A stretch of 40,961 bases of DNA, taken from assembly GCF_001421415.1 (NCBI RefSeq), contig NZ_LMKH01000006.1, forward strand, positions 1 to 40,961, given 5' to 3'. The position numbers were made by a program, and so were the translations under genes. The notes below the pieces were generated by a model that was not told the origin of the DNA, did no database searches, and saw nothing but the letters and a program-made list of their open reading frames with translations. Positions 17,561 through 25,246 of the stretch are shown here, piece after piece; within the stretch, counting starts at the first letter, position 1, and each line of letters begins with the position of its first letter. Source of the stretch: Sphingomonas sp. Leaf208 (GTDB taxonomy: Bacteria; Pseudomonadota; Alphaproteobacteria; Sphingomonadales; Sphingomonadaceae).

Positions 17561-18173
17561 TTGGCTTGATATTTGTCCCGTTCAGTCGTCAGCCACTGGC
17601 CGCGATTATGATTCAACCTGACTCATTGCAGTTGCGCACAAACCACGAGCGGGCATCCTCCATGTCATGGAACAGCGGATCATTCATGCCTGCGGTCATG
17701 AGCAGGCTCATTATCTCACCGGCTTTGAAAGCCAGCAGGAACGTAAGGCCAAGTGGCTGAAGACGACTACCTGTCGTGACTGCTTCGTTGCGGAGAAGCG
17801 GTCTGAGGAGGTCGCTGCGGCAGCGTTAAGCAGCGCCGCTGTCTCACACCTTGTTCTTCCGCCGCTGACTGGGACTGATCGGCAAATCAGCTGGGCGTCG
17901 ACGGTCAGGAACAAGAGGCTCGCAGCGCTAACCAACTCAAACAGCGACGCCGACTGTAACGCATGCCTTCGGGTCACTGACGCCAAATGGTGGATCGATT
18001 GCCGCGATCTAGGTGATGTTGATTTGATGGCAGCCGCGAACCGAGTGTCAAACATGCAATGCGTGCCGACGCTTATGCCATCGACTACAAATCCCACTAT
18101 CGCCCTCTGAAGGCATAGGCCGGCCTCGCAATTCACGCCGGTAAGCCAGACGCCTATGTGTGCAAGCAGGATC

Positions 18174-18204
18174 TAGAGCGGTTTCTCACCGGGCTGAATC
18201 ATAA
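18174..18204 (+). repeat. IS630 left terminal inverted repeat
   Basis: Begins with TA then GAGCGGTTTCT. It pairs with 19199-19229 in inverted orientation, with 13 identical outer bases and a matching inner block. Confidence 0.85.
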
Positions 18205-18267
18205 TGGGATTCCCGTCGCCGCGGTTTTCTGATTCAGGATTCATGCCGGTGCAGGAGGCTGGCATGG

Positions 18268-19214
18268 ATGGCGCGAGCATTGTCGGTAGATCTTCGGAAT
18301 AGAGTTGTGGCGGCTATCGCGGGTGGTCTGTCGCGTCGGCAGGCTGCGGTACGGTTCGGTGTCAGCGCCGCGAGCGCCATCCGGTGGCAGCAGCTTGCAA
18401 CCCAGCACGGGACGCCAGCGCCACAGCAACAGGGTGGCGATCGACGTTCGATGAGGATCGAGGCGCATGCCGGGTTGATCCTAGACGCTTACAAGGCGAC
18501 CCCCGATATAACGCTGGCCGAATTGCAGGCGCTCCTCGCTGATCACGGCACCGAGGTCGCGCTCGGTACGATATGGCGGTTCTTCGCGCGACGCGGAATA
18601 ACGCGCAAAAAAAGACAGCGCACGCGACCGAGCAGGATCGTCCCGACATCCTGAAGCGGCGCGAGGAATGGTTCGACGGTCAGCTCGATCTCGATCCCGA
18701 GCAGCTCATCTTCATCGATGAGACGTGGGCATCAACGAACATGGCGCGTCGCTACGGCAGAGCGCCACGCGGCGAACGACTGCGGGCCGGCGTGCCGCAC
18801 GGGCACTGGAAAACCACCACCTTCGTCGCAGGTCTGAGCCGCACCGGCATGATCGCACCCTGGGTGCTCGACGGACCGATGAACGGTGATGCCTTCACCA
18901 CCTACGTGACCCGCGTGCTGGTGCCCGAACTCTCGCCCGGTAACGTCGTCATCATGGACAACCTGTCGAGCCATAAGGCGCCGGCCGTGCGTGTCGCTAT
19001 CGAAGCCGCAGGTGCCAGGCTCCTGTTCCTTCCGCCCTACAGCCCGGACTTTAACCCTATCGAGATGGCCTTCTCCAAGCTGAAGGCGCATCTGCGAAAA
19101 GCGGCCGAGCGGACCATCCACGGCCTGTGGGATGCCATCGGCCGTATCGTCGACCTCTACTCGCCCCAGGAATGCTCGAACTATTTCTCAGCCGCTGGTT
19201 ACGATGCAGACTGA
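18268..19214 (+). CDS. IS630 family transposase (programmed -1 frameshift)
   Basis: Two overlapping frames form one DDE transposase. The first (18268-18654) has the helix-turn-helix DNA-binding part MARALSVDLRNRVVAAIAGG and LSRRQAAVRFGVSAASAIRW, then the linker up to FARRGITRKK. The A7 run at 18607-18613 followed by G (A AAA AAG) is a classic slippery site. A -1 shift there leads into the second frame (open 18573-19214), which carries the catalytic residues in FIDETWAS (D), VIMDNLSSHK (D) and YSPDFNPIEMAFSKLK (E). The product recognises the terminal repeats and cuts and pastes the element into TA dinucleotides. Confidence 0.88.
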
Positions 19215-19229
19215 TCAGAAACCGCTCTA
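19199..19229 (-). repeat. IS630 right terminal inverted repeat
   Basis: Inverted partner of 18174-18204. The outer bases read AGAAACCGCTCTA on the plus strand and end in the TA target duplication. It starts 16 bases before the transposase stop codon's downstream edge region, overlapping the last codons of the transposase gene. Confidence 0.85.
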
Positions 19230-19308
19230 GACCTCCTGAATACGGTGTTCAATTTCGCTGTTACCGCCCCTGTTTGAACGGGATTTGTGTTCAAACCACA
19301 TGCTCACT

Positions 19309-19322
19309 CAGGGTATACCCTG
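19309..19322. repeat. 14-bp perfect palindrome CAGGGTATACCCTG
   Basis: Lies in the 146-bp gap between the broken gene and the 3' end of the ferredoxin reductase gene. There is no T tract, so it is not a classical terminator. Its role is unknown. Confidence 0.35.
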
Positions 19323-19423
19323 CGGAGCAACGTTAGTGTGCCCATAACTACGTTAGCATTAGCTGCTTCTGGGAACGGATTTCGTTAGGAAATAACTACT
19401 CATAGCGGCTGCGGCTGAAAAGG

Positions 19424-20686
19424 TTAGGTCAAGACGGATTTGACGTTGGATGCCGAGGATAACCCAATCTCCTTCAATGATACGGTTCGATCCTGTAACT
19501 GCTCCGGCGTAACCGCGACTCCTTCGATAACAAGTCCCCGTCCCTGAACATAGTCTTTGACCATGTTCACGCAGTCCAACGCGATCACCCGCCCCTGCCG
19601 CAGATAAATGACCGAGAAGGCGCGTGATGCCGGCTCACCGCGCACAACGACCTGATCGTAATTGGTTGACAGTCCGACGGTCTGCAGCTTGAGATCATAC
19701 TGGTTCGACCAGAACCACGGCACGGTGGCATAGGCTTCCGGTACGCCGGTCAACGCCTTGGCCACGATGCTGGCCTGGTCGTTAGCGTTCTGCACGGACT
19801 CCAACCGGATGGTCGCGCCATCGGCGAAGCTGTTCGCGTGCGCGGCGCAGTCTCCGATCGCGTAGACGCCGGCGAGACTGGTTCTGCAAAATTCGTCGAC
19901 CTGCACACCGTTGCCGCCTACGGCGCCAGCGTTCAGCAACGGCCCGACCGACGGCACGATGCCGATACCGACGATGATCATTTCGCACGACAGTATTTCG
20001 CCACTGCCAAGCCGGACGCCGACGGCTGCACCGTCTTGCTCGACGACGCAATCCACGAGAGCATTAAGCCGTATGTCGACGCCGTGCGCACGATGTTCTG
20101 CCTCGTAGAACCGGGACAGTTGCTCACCCGCCACCCGGGCAAGCACCCGGTCCTGCGCTTCCAGTACCGTTACCGGCTTGCCCAACTTCGTCAGGACCGC
20201 TGCGGCTTCAAGTCCGATATATCCCCCGCCGATCACGACGACACGCGTCACGCCCGGCAGTTCAGAGATCATCCGGTCGACGTCGGCACGGTTACGGACA
20301 CTGTGGACACCGCTAAGATGATGACCCGAGCAGGTCAGACGACGAGGACTGCCCCCGGCGGCCCAGATCAGCGTGCCGTATCCCAGCGTGCTGCCATCCT
20401 GCAGGGTGACAATGTGGATCTCGGGTGCGACTGAGGTCACCCGCTGCCCGAGCCGCAGAGTGACGTCGCGCTCCATCCAGAAAGACCTCGGCCGGATGAG
20501 GATACGCTCGAAATCCTTCTCGCGTGCAAGATACTCTTTGCTGAGCGGCGGGCGCTCATAGGGGGGATCGGGTTCGTCACCGACGATAGCGATGGTGCCG
20601 GTAAACTTCCGCTGACGCAGTGCCGCCGCAACCTGCGCGCCGCCATGGCCACCGCCTACGATCAGAGCGTCGTATCGATCGATCAT
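19424..20686 (-). CDS. NAD(P)H-dependent ferredoxin reductase (putidaredoxin-reductase type)
   Basis: FAD protein of 420 aa with two Rossmann motifs: the FAD-binding IVGGGHGGAQVAAAL near residue 9 and the NAD(P)H-binding VVVIGGGYIGLEAAAVL near 145. The C-terminal FAD contact is YAIGDCAAHAN. The segment PPYERPPLSKEYL is typical of the reductases that serve P450 and Rieske oxygenases through small [2Fe-2S] ferredoxins. The start follows AAAGGAG at 8 nt. It is the last gene of the minus-strand group ferredoxin-VOC-fghA-reductase. It is the only such reductase in the window and so the natural electron source for the Rieske oxygenase and the P450, via the ferredoxin at 22156. Confidence 0.9.
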   Translation of the reverse strand: MIDRYDALIVGGGHGGAQVAAALRQRKFTGTIAIVGDEPDPPYERPPLSKEYLAREKDFERILIRPRSFWMERDVTLRLGQRVTSVAPEIHIVTLQDGSTLGYGTLIWAAGGSPRRLTCSGHHLSGVHSVRNRADVDRMISELPGVTRVVVIGGGYIGLEAAAVLTKLGKPVTVLEAQDRVLARVAGEQLSRFYEAEHRAHGVDIRLNALVDCVVEQDGAAVGVRLGSGEILSCEMIIVGIGIVPSVGPLLNAGAVGGNGVQVDEFCRTSLAGVYAIGDCAAHANSFADGATIRLESVQNANDQASIVAKALTGVPEAYATVPWFWSNQYDLKLQTVGLSTNYDQVVVRGEPASRAFSVIYLRQGRVIALDCVNMVKDYVQGRGLVIEGVAVTPEQLQDRTVSLKEIGLSSASNVKSVLT

Positions 20687-20827
20687 CCTGCGTCTCCTTT
20701 TGTATAAGCGTCCGTGTCGATCCCGAACTCCGTCGCGCCCGGCTACGGTTCGAGCCTCGGCCCGGCGACGAGGCGACGCACCGCCTCCGCGTAGATCCCT
20801 GTCAGGCCATAAACGCCGTCGGGTGCC

Positions 20828-21682
20828 TTACTTGCCAAGTCTTGCGGCGTGCCAGCGCAAATGGTCTTCTAGAAACGTGGAAATAAAGAAATAGCTGTGG
20901 TCGTATCCCTCCTGCATGCGCAGCGTCAGCGCGATACCGGCGCGTTCGCAGCTTTCAAGGAGTCGCTCAGGCTGGAGTTGCGCATCAAGGAATTGGTCAG
21001 CCGTGCCCTGATCGACCAGCAGATCGGTGACGCGCGCGCCATCATCTATCAACGCGACAGCGTCGTGACGACGCCAGGTTTTTCGGTTTCCACCTAGATA
21101 ACCTTCGAGCGCCTTTTGCCCCCAAGGGACCTTGCTGGGCGCAACGATGGGACTGAACGCACTGATCGCCCTGTAGCGCTCCGGATGACTGAGACCGATG
21201 GTCAGCGCGCCATGTCCGCCCATGGAATGTCCCATGATGGACTGCCGGTCGCGATCTACAGGAAAGCGCTCAGCAATGAGGGCGGGCAACTCTTCGGTCA
21301 CATAACGCCACATCCGGTAGTGTTCGGAATAGGGTGCCTCGGTTGCATCAACATAAAAACCTGCACCGAGCCCGAAGTCGTAGGCACCGGCCGGATCGTC
21401 AGGAACGCCTTCTCCACGTGGGCTCGTGTCTGGGGCAACGAAGATCAGACCCAATTCGGCACATGTCTTTCGATATTCGCCTTTATCCGTGACGTTGGCG
21501 TGTGTGCAGGTGAGCCCCGAGAGATACCATATGACCGGCAGCGCGGTGCCCTTCGCGTGAGCAGGGACGAAGACCGAGAAGGTCATCTCAGTACCCGTGC
21601 TGTTGCTTCGGTGGCGACAGACGTGTTGAACACCACCTTGCGCAGTATTGATTGATATCGTCTCGAAGCTCATGCGCTTCAT
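20828..21682 (-). CDS. fghA: S-formylglutathione hydrolase
   Basis: Esterase-D type protein of 284 aa that hydrolyses S-formylglutathione to formate and glutathione, the last step of glutathione-dependent formaldehyde oxidation. Family marks are the oxyanion segment WYLSGLTCTHANVTDKG near residues 52-68, APDTSPRGEGVPDD, the nucleophile elbow GHSMGG (Ser153), and the catalytic His262 in YDHSYFF. An aspartate of the triad lies in LLVDQGTADQFL. Its ATG overlaps the stop of the VOC gene (ATGA), so the two are coupled. Here it should remove formaldehyde released by demethylation. An in-frame ATG three codons later is also possible. Confidence 0.93.
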   Translation of the reverse strand: MKRMSFETISINTAQGGVQHVCRHRSNSTGTEMTFSVFVPAHAKGTALPVIWYLSGLTCTHANVTDKGEYRKTCAELGLIFVAPDTSPRGEGVPDDPAGAYDFGLGAGFYVDATEAPYSEHYRMWRYVTEELPALIAERFPVDRDRQSIMGHSMGGHGALTIGLSHPERYRAISAFSPIVAPSKVPWGQKALEGYLGGNRKTWRRHDAVALIDDGARVTDLLVDQGTADQFLDAQLQPERLLESCERAGIALTLRMQEGYDHSYFFISTFLEDHLRWHAARLGK

Positions 21683-22062
21683 TCCGCCGTAAAGCTGTAG
21701 GCAGTGATCTTGTTGCCGTCGGGGTCGCGGACATAGGCGGCATAGGCCGTATCGGTGAACGCGCGGGGACCCGGTGCCCCCTCATCCGTCCCGCCGTTCG
21801 CCAGCGCCGCCTCGTGGAAAGCGCGCACCGCCGCACGGTCCGGAGCAAGAAAGCCCAGCGTACCGCCGTTGGCGAAGGTCGCCGGCTCGCCGTTACCTGG
21901 CTTGGTAATGATGAACTCGGGGCCCTCGGCACCGTACATCATACCATTCTCGCCGAAGCGGCCCTGCCGCTTGCTACCGAGCGGGGCCAGCGCTGCATCA
22001 TAGAAGCGTTGCGCTTTTTCGAGATTATTCGTGCCGAGCACCGCGTGCGAGAATATCGACAT
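21679..22062 (-). CDS. VOC (glyoxalase-fold) protein of a formaldehyde operon
   Basis: Protein of 127 aa with one VOC/glyoxalase domain: IFSHAVLGTNNLEKAQRFYD at the start, then the metal/edge-strand block AYVRDPDGNKITAYSF at the end. A strong ribosome binding site (AGGAG, 7 nt) precedes the ATG. It overlaps fghA by four bases. Small VOC proteins are often found between adhC-type formaldehyde dehydrogenase and fghA in proteobacteria. Their exact role there is not established; handling of a glutathione adduct is a common guess. The adhC remnant upstream shows that this operon once had that full order. Confidence 0.82.
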   Translation of the reverse strand: MSIFSHAVLGTNNLEKAQRFYDAALAPLGSKRQGRFGENGMMYGAEGPEFIITKPGNGEPATFANGGTLGFLAPDRAAVRAFHEAALANGGTDEGAPGPRAFTDTAYAAYVRDPDGNKITAYSFTAE

Positions 22063-22155
22063 ATCATCTCCTGTATTTTCCGCGTCGCGGCGATGGCGAA
22101 CCCTAGTGACCCTGGGTTTGTCGGGGGATCCGAGGGATCCGAGACATTTGTGGAT

Positions 22156-22473
22156 CTAGTCTTCAGGCGTGATCGTCACGCGGAGACCTGTCAGCGCATC
22201 AGAGAACGGGATCTGACAGGACAGTCGGGAGGCGGCAGTCCGGTTGTCCGAGCTGCCTAGAAGGTCATTCTCGTCTTCGCTTATGGGAGGTAGCTGATCG
22301 AAATCAGCCTCGTCGACATGTACGTGGCAAGTCGCACAGGAAAGACACCCTCCGCACAATGCGAGCAGTTCGTCGATGCCGGCATCCCGGATGTTTTCCA
22401 TCACCGAAAGGCCAGATTTGGCGTCCAGTTTGCGGACGTCGCCATCGCGCATTGTTACGATCAGCGTTGCCAT
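22156..22473 (-). CDS. [2Fe-2S] ferredoxin, adrenodoxin/putidaredoxin type
   Basis: Protein of 105 aa with the cluster ligands Cys40, Cys46, Cys49 and Cys86 in the pattern C-x5-C-x2-C-x36-C, typical of vertebrate-type ferredoxins that pass electrons to class I P450s and some Rieske oxygenases. The acidic stretch [18 protein letters not shown] is the usual partner-binding surface. The end [19 protein letters not shown] is also typical. The ribosome binding site is weak (GAG). It lies directly downstream of the adhC remnant, two bases after the remnant's stop, and upstream of the VOC gene. It is the only ferredoxin in the window, so it probably serves the Rieske oxygenase, the P450, or both. 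Confidence 0.92.
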   Translation of the reverse strand: MATLIVTMRDGDVRKLDAKSGLSVMENIRDAGIDELLALCGGCLSCATCHVHVDEADFDQLPPISEDENDLLGSSDNRTAASRLSCQIPFSDALTGLRVTITPED

Positions 22474-22474
22474 C

Positions 22475-22600
22475 TCAGTACGCCACCACGCTGCGCATGC
22501 TCTCGCTCGCGAGCATCAGGTCGAAGCCCCTGTTGATCTCGTCGAGTGTCAGATCAAGCGGCTGTCTGGCTTTGACCGCAACGGCAGCACCGGTATTCAT
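22475..22600 (-). pseudogene. adhC remnant: N- and C-terminus of class III alcohol dehydrogenase fused in frame (41 codons)
   Basis: The 41-codon frame begins MNTGAAVAVKARQPLDL, matching the N-terminus of the adhC at 39879 ([17 protein letters not shown]). It then runs straight into [20 protein letters not shown] and VVAY, the normal C-terminus of class III alcohol dehydrogenase. Roughly 325 internal codons, including all zinc and NAD motifs, are gone, and the join is in frame. A strong ribosome binding site (AAGGAG, 6 nt) is kept, so the peptide may still be made and may carry ribosomes into the ferredoxin gene. It cannot be an active dehydrogenase. Confidence 0.85.
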
Positions 22601-22975
22601 TCGGACTCCTTGGCCATAGGGAAACAGCACACCAATCCGATCGCAATATTCTTGGCGCTTTGATGAGATGATCGGCCAATACGCGGTCGCAAGATCCTGG
22701 CCCACTCGACCTCTAATTTGACCAAGTCGCCTGTTGCATGTCGTCATTCCGATTCGAGGCCACGCCTGGCACCGACCCTTCCTGATCTGAGCAGCTCTTC
22801 TGGATGAAGTGTCTCGGTTTCGTAGATAAATGAGATCAGCTGCGCGAAGTTTGCGATCTTCGTATTGATGCTCTGTCAGCGTGCGCAGTCTGTCGCTCCC
22901 GTGACGTGTCTGTCCCATACGGCATCCTTCCATTCAAACGAAGTATCGCGTCATCAAAACCGTGGGCTCAAACAT
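22601..22975. other. 375-bp stretch without an intact gene
   Basis: Lies between the adhC remnant and phyH. A minus-strand stretch (22744-22875) is open without a start codon and ends ..ETLHPEELLRSGRVGARRGL then ESE; it looks like decayed coding sequence. The promoter of the ferredoxin operon should be here, but no clear -35/-10 pair and no copy of the RTACA-N4-TGYAT palindrome was seen. Confidence 0.4.
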
Positions 22976-23797
22976 CTAGGCTTTGATCGTGTCAGGCTTG
23001 CGTTTAGGCCAGGCGATTGGAAACAGTTCGCTGGTAAGCGCAGCGCCGGTTTCGAGCGCTATTTCTGGAATGGGAAGCCCGCTGTTCCGACCCATATGAA
23101 AGAAATCATCGGCGCGCGGATCGTAGCGGACGTCCTGATCGGTCCAGCGCGTTGCAAGCGCTCGGCGTTGTGCAGTTGGACCGGTGGCCGGCGCGCCGTG
23201 CAAGGTATCAACATCGTGGATCAGCACATCGCCCGGTTCGAGCGTCCAGGCGAGAAATTCGTGCCCCTCGATCTCGCTTCCCGGTTCTGGCAAATCGCGA
23301 ACAAACGCTTCGACCGAAACGCGGCCTCGTTCGTGAACCCAGCGATGCGAACCCTTGAAATACGTTACCGCCCCCGAAGTCGGCGAGGCGTGGTCGAACG
23401 GAATCCATATCGACAATACCTTGCCTTCCCGCGTCGGGAAATAGGTCGAGTCGAGATGCCAAGGCGTCGCGCTTGGCAGACCCGGCTGTTTGACAATCAA
23501 CTGGTCGTAGAAGAAATTGACATGCCGCGCCCGCAGGAAGCGCTGCGCGATGTCGGGCAGAGCTGAATCCAACAGGAAATCGCGAAACACCGGGTTTCGC
23601 CGCCAATGTAAAAAACCGTTGTAAAACCCGTTCCGTGTCGTGAACGCGGCACCCGTATCGTTCATGGCGTCTGCGATTGCGTCCCGCATCGCCGCAATCC
23701 AGCCCGGTTCGATGGCTCCCCGGACGACGGCCGCGCCGTCTCGTTCGAAAGCCGTAACCGCATCCGCATCGCTAGCCGAGACCATATCACGCATCAT
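22976..23797 (-). CDS. phytanoyl-CoA dioxygenase family (Fe(II)/2-oxoglutarate) enzyme
   Basis: Protein of 273 aa of the PhyH family. The facial triad is visible: His114 and Asp116 in TPWHLDSTYF and the distal His200 in DTLHGAP. Arg211/Arg212 (TAQRRALATRW) are placed to bind 2-oxoglutarate. Such enzymes hydroxylate a C-H bond next to a heteroatom or carbonyl, and can thereby cause demethylation. Three start codons lie in a row (TTG, ATG, ATG); the first ATG was taken. It is divergent from the Rieske oxygenase gene, with two candidate operators in the shared gap. Its product could act on the same compound before or after the Rieske enzyme; the substrate is unknown. Confidence 0.88.
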   Translation of the reverse strand: MMRDMVSASDADAVTAFERDGAAVVRGAIEPGWIAAMRDAIADAMNDTGAAFTTRNGFYNGFLHWRRNPVFRDFLLDSALPDIAQRFLRARHVNFFYDQLIVKQPGLPSATPWHLDSTYFPTREGKVLSIWIPFDHASPTSGAVTYFKGSHRWVHERGRVSVEAFVRDLPEPGSEIEGHEFLAWTLEPGDVLIHDVDTLHGAPATGPTAQRRALATRWTDQDVRYDPRADDFFHMGRNSGLPIPEIALETGAALTSELFPIAWPKRKPDTIKA

Positions 23798-23820
23798 CAA
23801 GCTCTCGATTTCTGTTTCTA

Positions 23821-23838
23821 CCTGATTGTTACATCAGG
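23821..23838. repeat. inverted repeat CCTGAT-N6-ATCAGG upstream of phyH
   Basis: Perfect 6-bp arms around TGTTAC, 24 nt before the phyH start. It would form a small hairpin in the phyH leader or serve as a second regulator site. No partner copy was seen elsewhere. Confidence 0.35.
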
Positions 23839-23860
23839 ACGAAAAGCTACGCGATTGTCA

Positions 23861-23874
23861 ATACACTACTGCAT
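23861..23874. promoter_or_regulatory. candidate TetR operator 1 (phyH side)
   Basis: ATACACTACTGCAT fits RTACA-N4-TGYAT with one arm changed (TGCAT). On the minus strand it abuts a TTGACA box (complement of 23857-23862), so binding would block a phyH promoter. It belongs to a set of four similar sites in the right cluster. Confidence 0.55.
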
Positions 23875-23940
23875 GGAAAGGGCGGCGGTGAACGGGGAAT
23901 CTGGCGAGAGACGATTGATTGACAGGACCAAGCATGAACC

Positions 23941-23954
23941 ATACATCTATGTAT
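23941..23954. promoter_or_regulatory. candidate TetR operator 2 (Rieske oxygenase promoter)
   Basis: ATACATCTATGTAT lies inside a longer perfect palindrome at 23940-23955 (CATACAT-CT-ATGTATG). It is 46 nt before the Rieske start. A TTGACA box at 23919-23924 lies 17 nt upstream, so the site covers the expected -10 region. Confidence 0.65.
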
Positions 23955-24000
23955 GTTTGATACGTTCTGCAGGATAGATTTCGGACAGCAAGGACGCGAA

Positions 24001-25242
24001 ATGATTAATGATACGGCATTTCTAGAACTCCTGGAGCGCCAGCGCACCGGCTGGACGCTCGAACAACCGTTTTATCTTGATGCAGATATCTTCGAGTTCG
24101 AGCGCAACGCCTGGATGACGCGGCAATGGATGCTGATGGCGCATGTCGCCGAACTTCCAGTCAAAGGCAGCCATATCGTCCGCGACCTGTTTGGCGAGTC
24201 TATCGTCATTGTGCGCGCGGGGGACGACGACGTCCGCGCCTATTTTAATGTCTGTACGCATCGCGGATCACAGCTTTGCAAGGTGGACGGTCGTGCCCCC
24301 CTGCTCGTCTGCCCCTATCACGCCTGGTCGTTCAAGCTCACCGGCGAGCTTCAGAGCCGCGCCGACGTGCCGGTTGACGTCGACCCCGCGGGGCTGGGCC
24401 TGCATCCTGTTCCCGTTCATCTGGTCGAGGGGCTGATCTTCTGTGCACTTCCCGGTGACAGCTTGCCCGATCCCGTGTCGGCCCTCGATGCCTTGGCACC
24501 GGCATTGAGCCAGCACGGCATTAAGAGGGCGCGGATCGCTGCGCGGAAAAGCTATCCGACTAACGCCAACTGGAAACTGGTGCTGGAGAACGCATTCGAA
24601 TGCTATCATTGCCGCGGCGCCCACCCCGAATATACCCGAGCGAACGGGCATGTACAGGTGACAGGCATGCGCGATGCGGCGAAGGCGGAATCCTGGGCCG
24701 ATGAAGTATCGGGTTGGCAAGGCGCGATCGCCGAGGCTTCCGGGTTCGACATGAAGTTCCGTGATATCGGAGATCTCGACCGGATGGCCTGTAGCGTGAC
24801 GCGTCATCCAATCGGGCGCGGGCGCTCGACGCTATCGCAGGACGGCGCACCGGTATCCAAGTTGATGGGCGCGTTCGCCGATTATGACGGCGGGGAAACA
24901 CAATTCCGCTTCGGGCGGCTGTCGTTCGCAAGCGCTGCGAATGATTATGTTACGCTTGTGCAAATTCAGCCGCGTGGCGCGCAACAGACCGACATGGTTC
25001 TGACGTGGTTGGTCGACGCAGAAGCCGATCCGGGGCTGGACGTCGACGCTGTCCAGTGGATGTGGGACGTGACGACGATCCAGGACAAGAGGATCATCGA
25101 GGACAATGCCGCGGGTATCCGCTCCAGTGCCTACCGGCCCGGACCCTATACCCCGCTGGAAGACGAAACTGCGGCTTTCGTTCAAACCTATCGGGCTGAG
25201 ATGCGCGCACTGGCGCAGCTAAACGCCTGTGGAAGGAATTAA
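24001..25242 (+). CDS. Rieske [2Fe-2S] oxygenase, alpha subunit (candidate N-demethylase)
   Basis: Protein of 413 aa. The Rieske cluster ligands are Cys85-x-His87 (CTHRGS) and Cys104-x2-His107 (CPYHAWSF). The mononuclear iron site has His203 and His208 in ENAFECYHCRGAHPEY, with the carboxylate ligand probably in the C-terminal QDKRIIEDN segment. The wording ECYHC..HPE resembles the oxygenases that demethylate quaternary or N-methyl compounds (glycine betaine GbcA and stachydrine types); this is from memory. The ATG at 24001 follows AAGGA at 7 nt. No dedicated reductase gene follows, so the ferredoxin/reductase pair at 19.4-22.5 kb is the likely donor. It starts the plus-strand operon with the S9 peptidase, MFS and P450 genes. 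Each N-demethylation would release one formaldehyde, for which the neighbouring genes cater. Confidence 0.9.
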   Translation: MINDTAFLELLERQRTGWTLEQPFYLDADIFEFERNAWMTRQWMLMAHVAELPVKGSHIVRDLFGESIVIVRAGDDDVRAYFNVCTHRGSQLCKVDGRAPLLVCPYHAWSFKLTGELQSRADVPVDVDPAGLGLHPVPVHLVEGLIFCALPGDSLPDPVSALDALAPALSQHGIKRARIAARKSYPTNANWKLVLENAFECYHCRGAHPEYTRANGHVQVTGMRDAAKAESWADEVSGWQGAIAEASGFDMKFRDIGDLDRMACSVTRHPIGRGRSTLSQDGAPVSKLMGAFADYDGGETQFRFGRLSFASAANDYVTLVQIQPRGAQQTDMVLTWLVDAEADPGLDVDAVQWMWDVTTIQDKRIIEDNAAGIRSSAYRPGPYTPLEDETAAFVQTYRAEMRALAQLNACGRN

Positions 25243-25246
25243 CCCC

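Larger units (their letters stand above)
18174..19229 (+). mobile_element. IS630-family insertion sequence, complete
   Basis: Element of 1056 bp including the flanking TA on both sides, the typical IS630/Tc1 target duplication. The terminal inverted repeats are about 31 bp (18174-18204 and 19199-19229). The outer 13 bp TAGAGCGGTTTCT are identical, followed by a less conserved part and then a shared CTGxATCxTAA. It carries the two-frame transposase on the plus strand. Both ends and the transposase look complete, so it may be active. Confidence 0.9.
17667..19277 (+). pseudogene. CGHEQ-type small-protein gene, broken by frameshift, stop codon and IS630 insertion
   Basis: The intact start reads MEQRIIHACGHEQAHYLTGF, with later cysteines in TTCRDCFVA that suggest a zinc-binding knuckle. 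Coding sense continues to DAKWWIDCRDLGDVDLMAAA. Between about 18035 and 18058 the frame shifts by one. It then reads MRADAYAIDYKSHYRPLKA, hits TAG at 18116-18118 (probably from GAG), and goes on as AGLAIHAGKPDAYVCKQDL. At that Leu codon the IS630 element is inserted in a TA. Joining across the element (18175 to 19230) continues the same frame as DLLNTVFNFAVTAPV with a TGA at 19275-19277. The gene therefore carries at least three lesions. Its original function is unknown; it is an accessory-type small protein. Confidence 0.65.

Noticed and set aside
18268..18654. Reading the transposase as two independent genes or as a broken gene
   Set aside because: The A7G slippery run in the overlap and the correct -1 relation fit programmed frameshifting, which is usual for IS630 elements; both halves are complete.
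22601..22933. Upstream extension of the adhC remnant frame to an ATG at 22933
   Set aside because: The extra 111 residues are not similar to anything in alcohol dehydrogenases, whereas the ATG at 22600 has a strong ribosome binding site and starts exactly at the family N-terminus.
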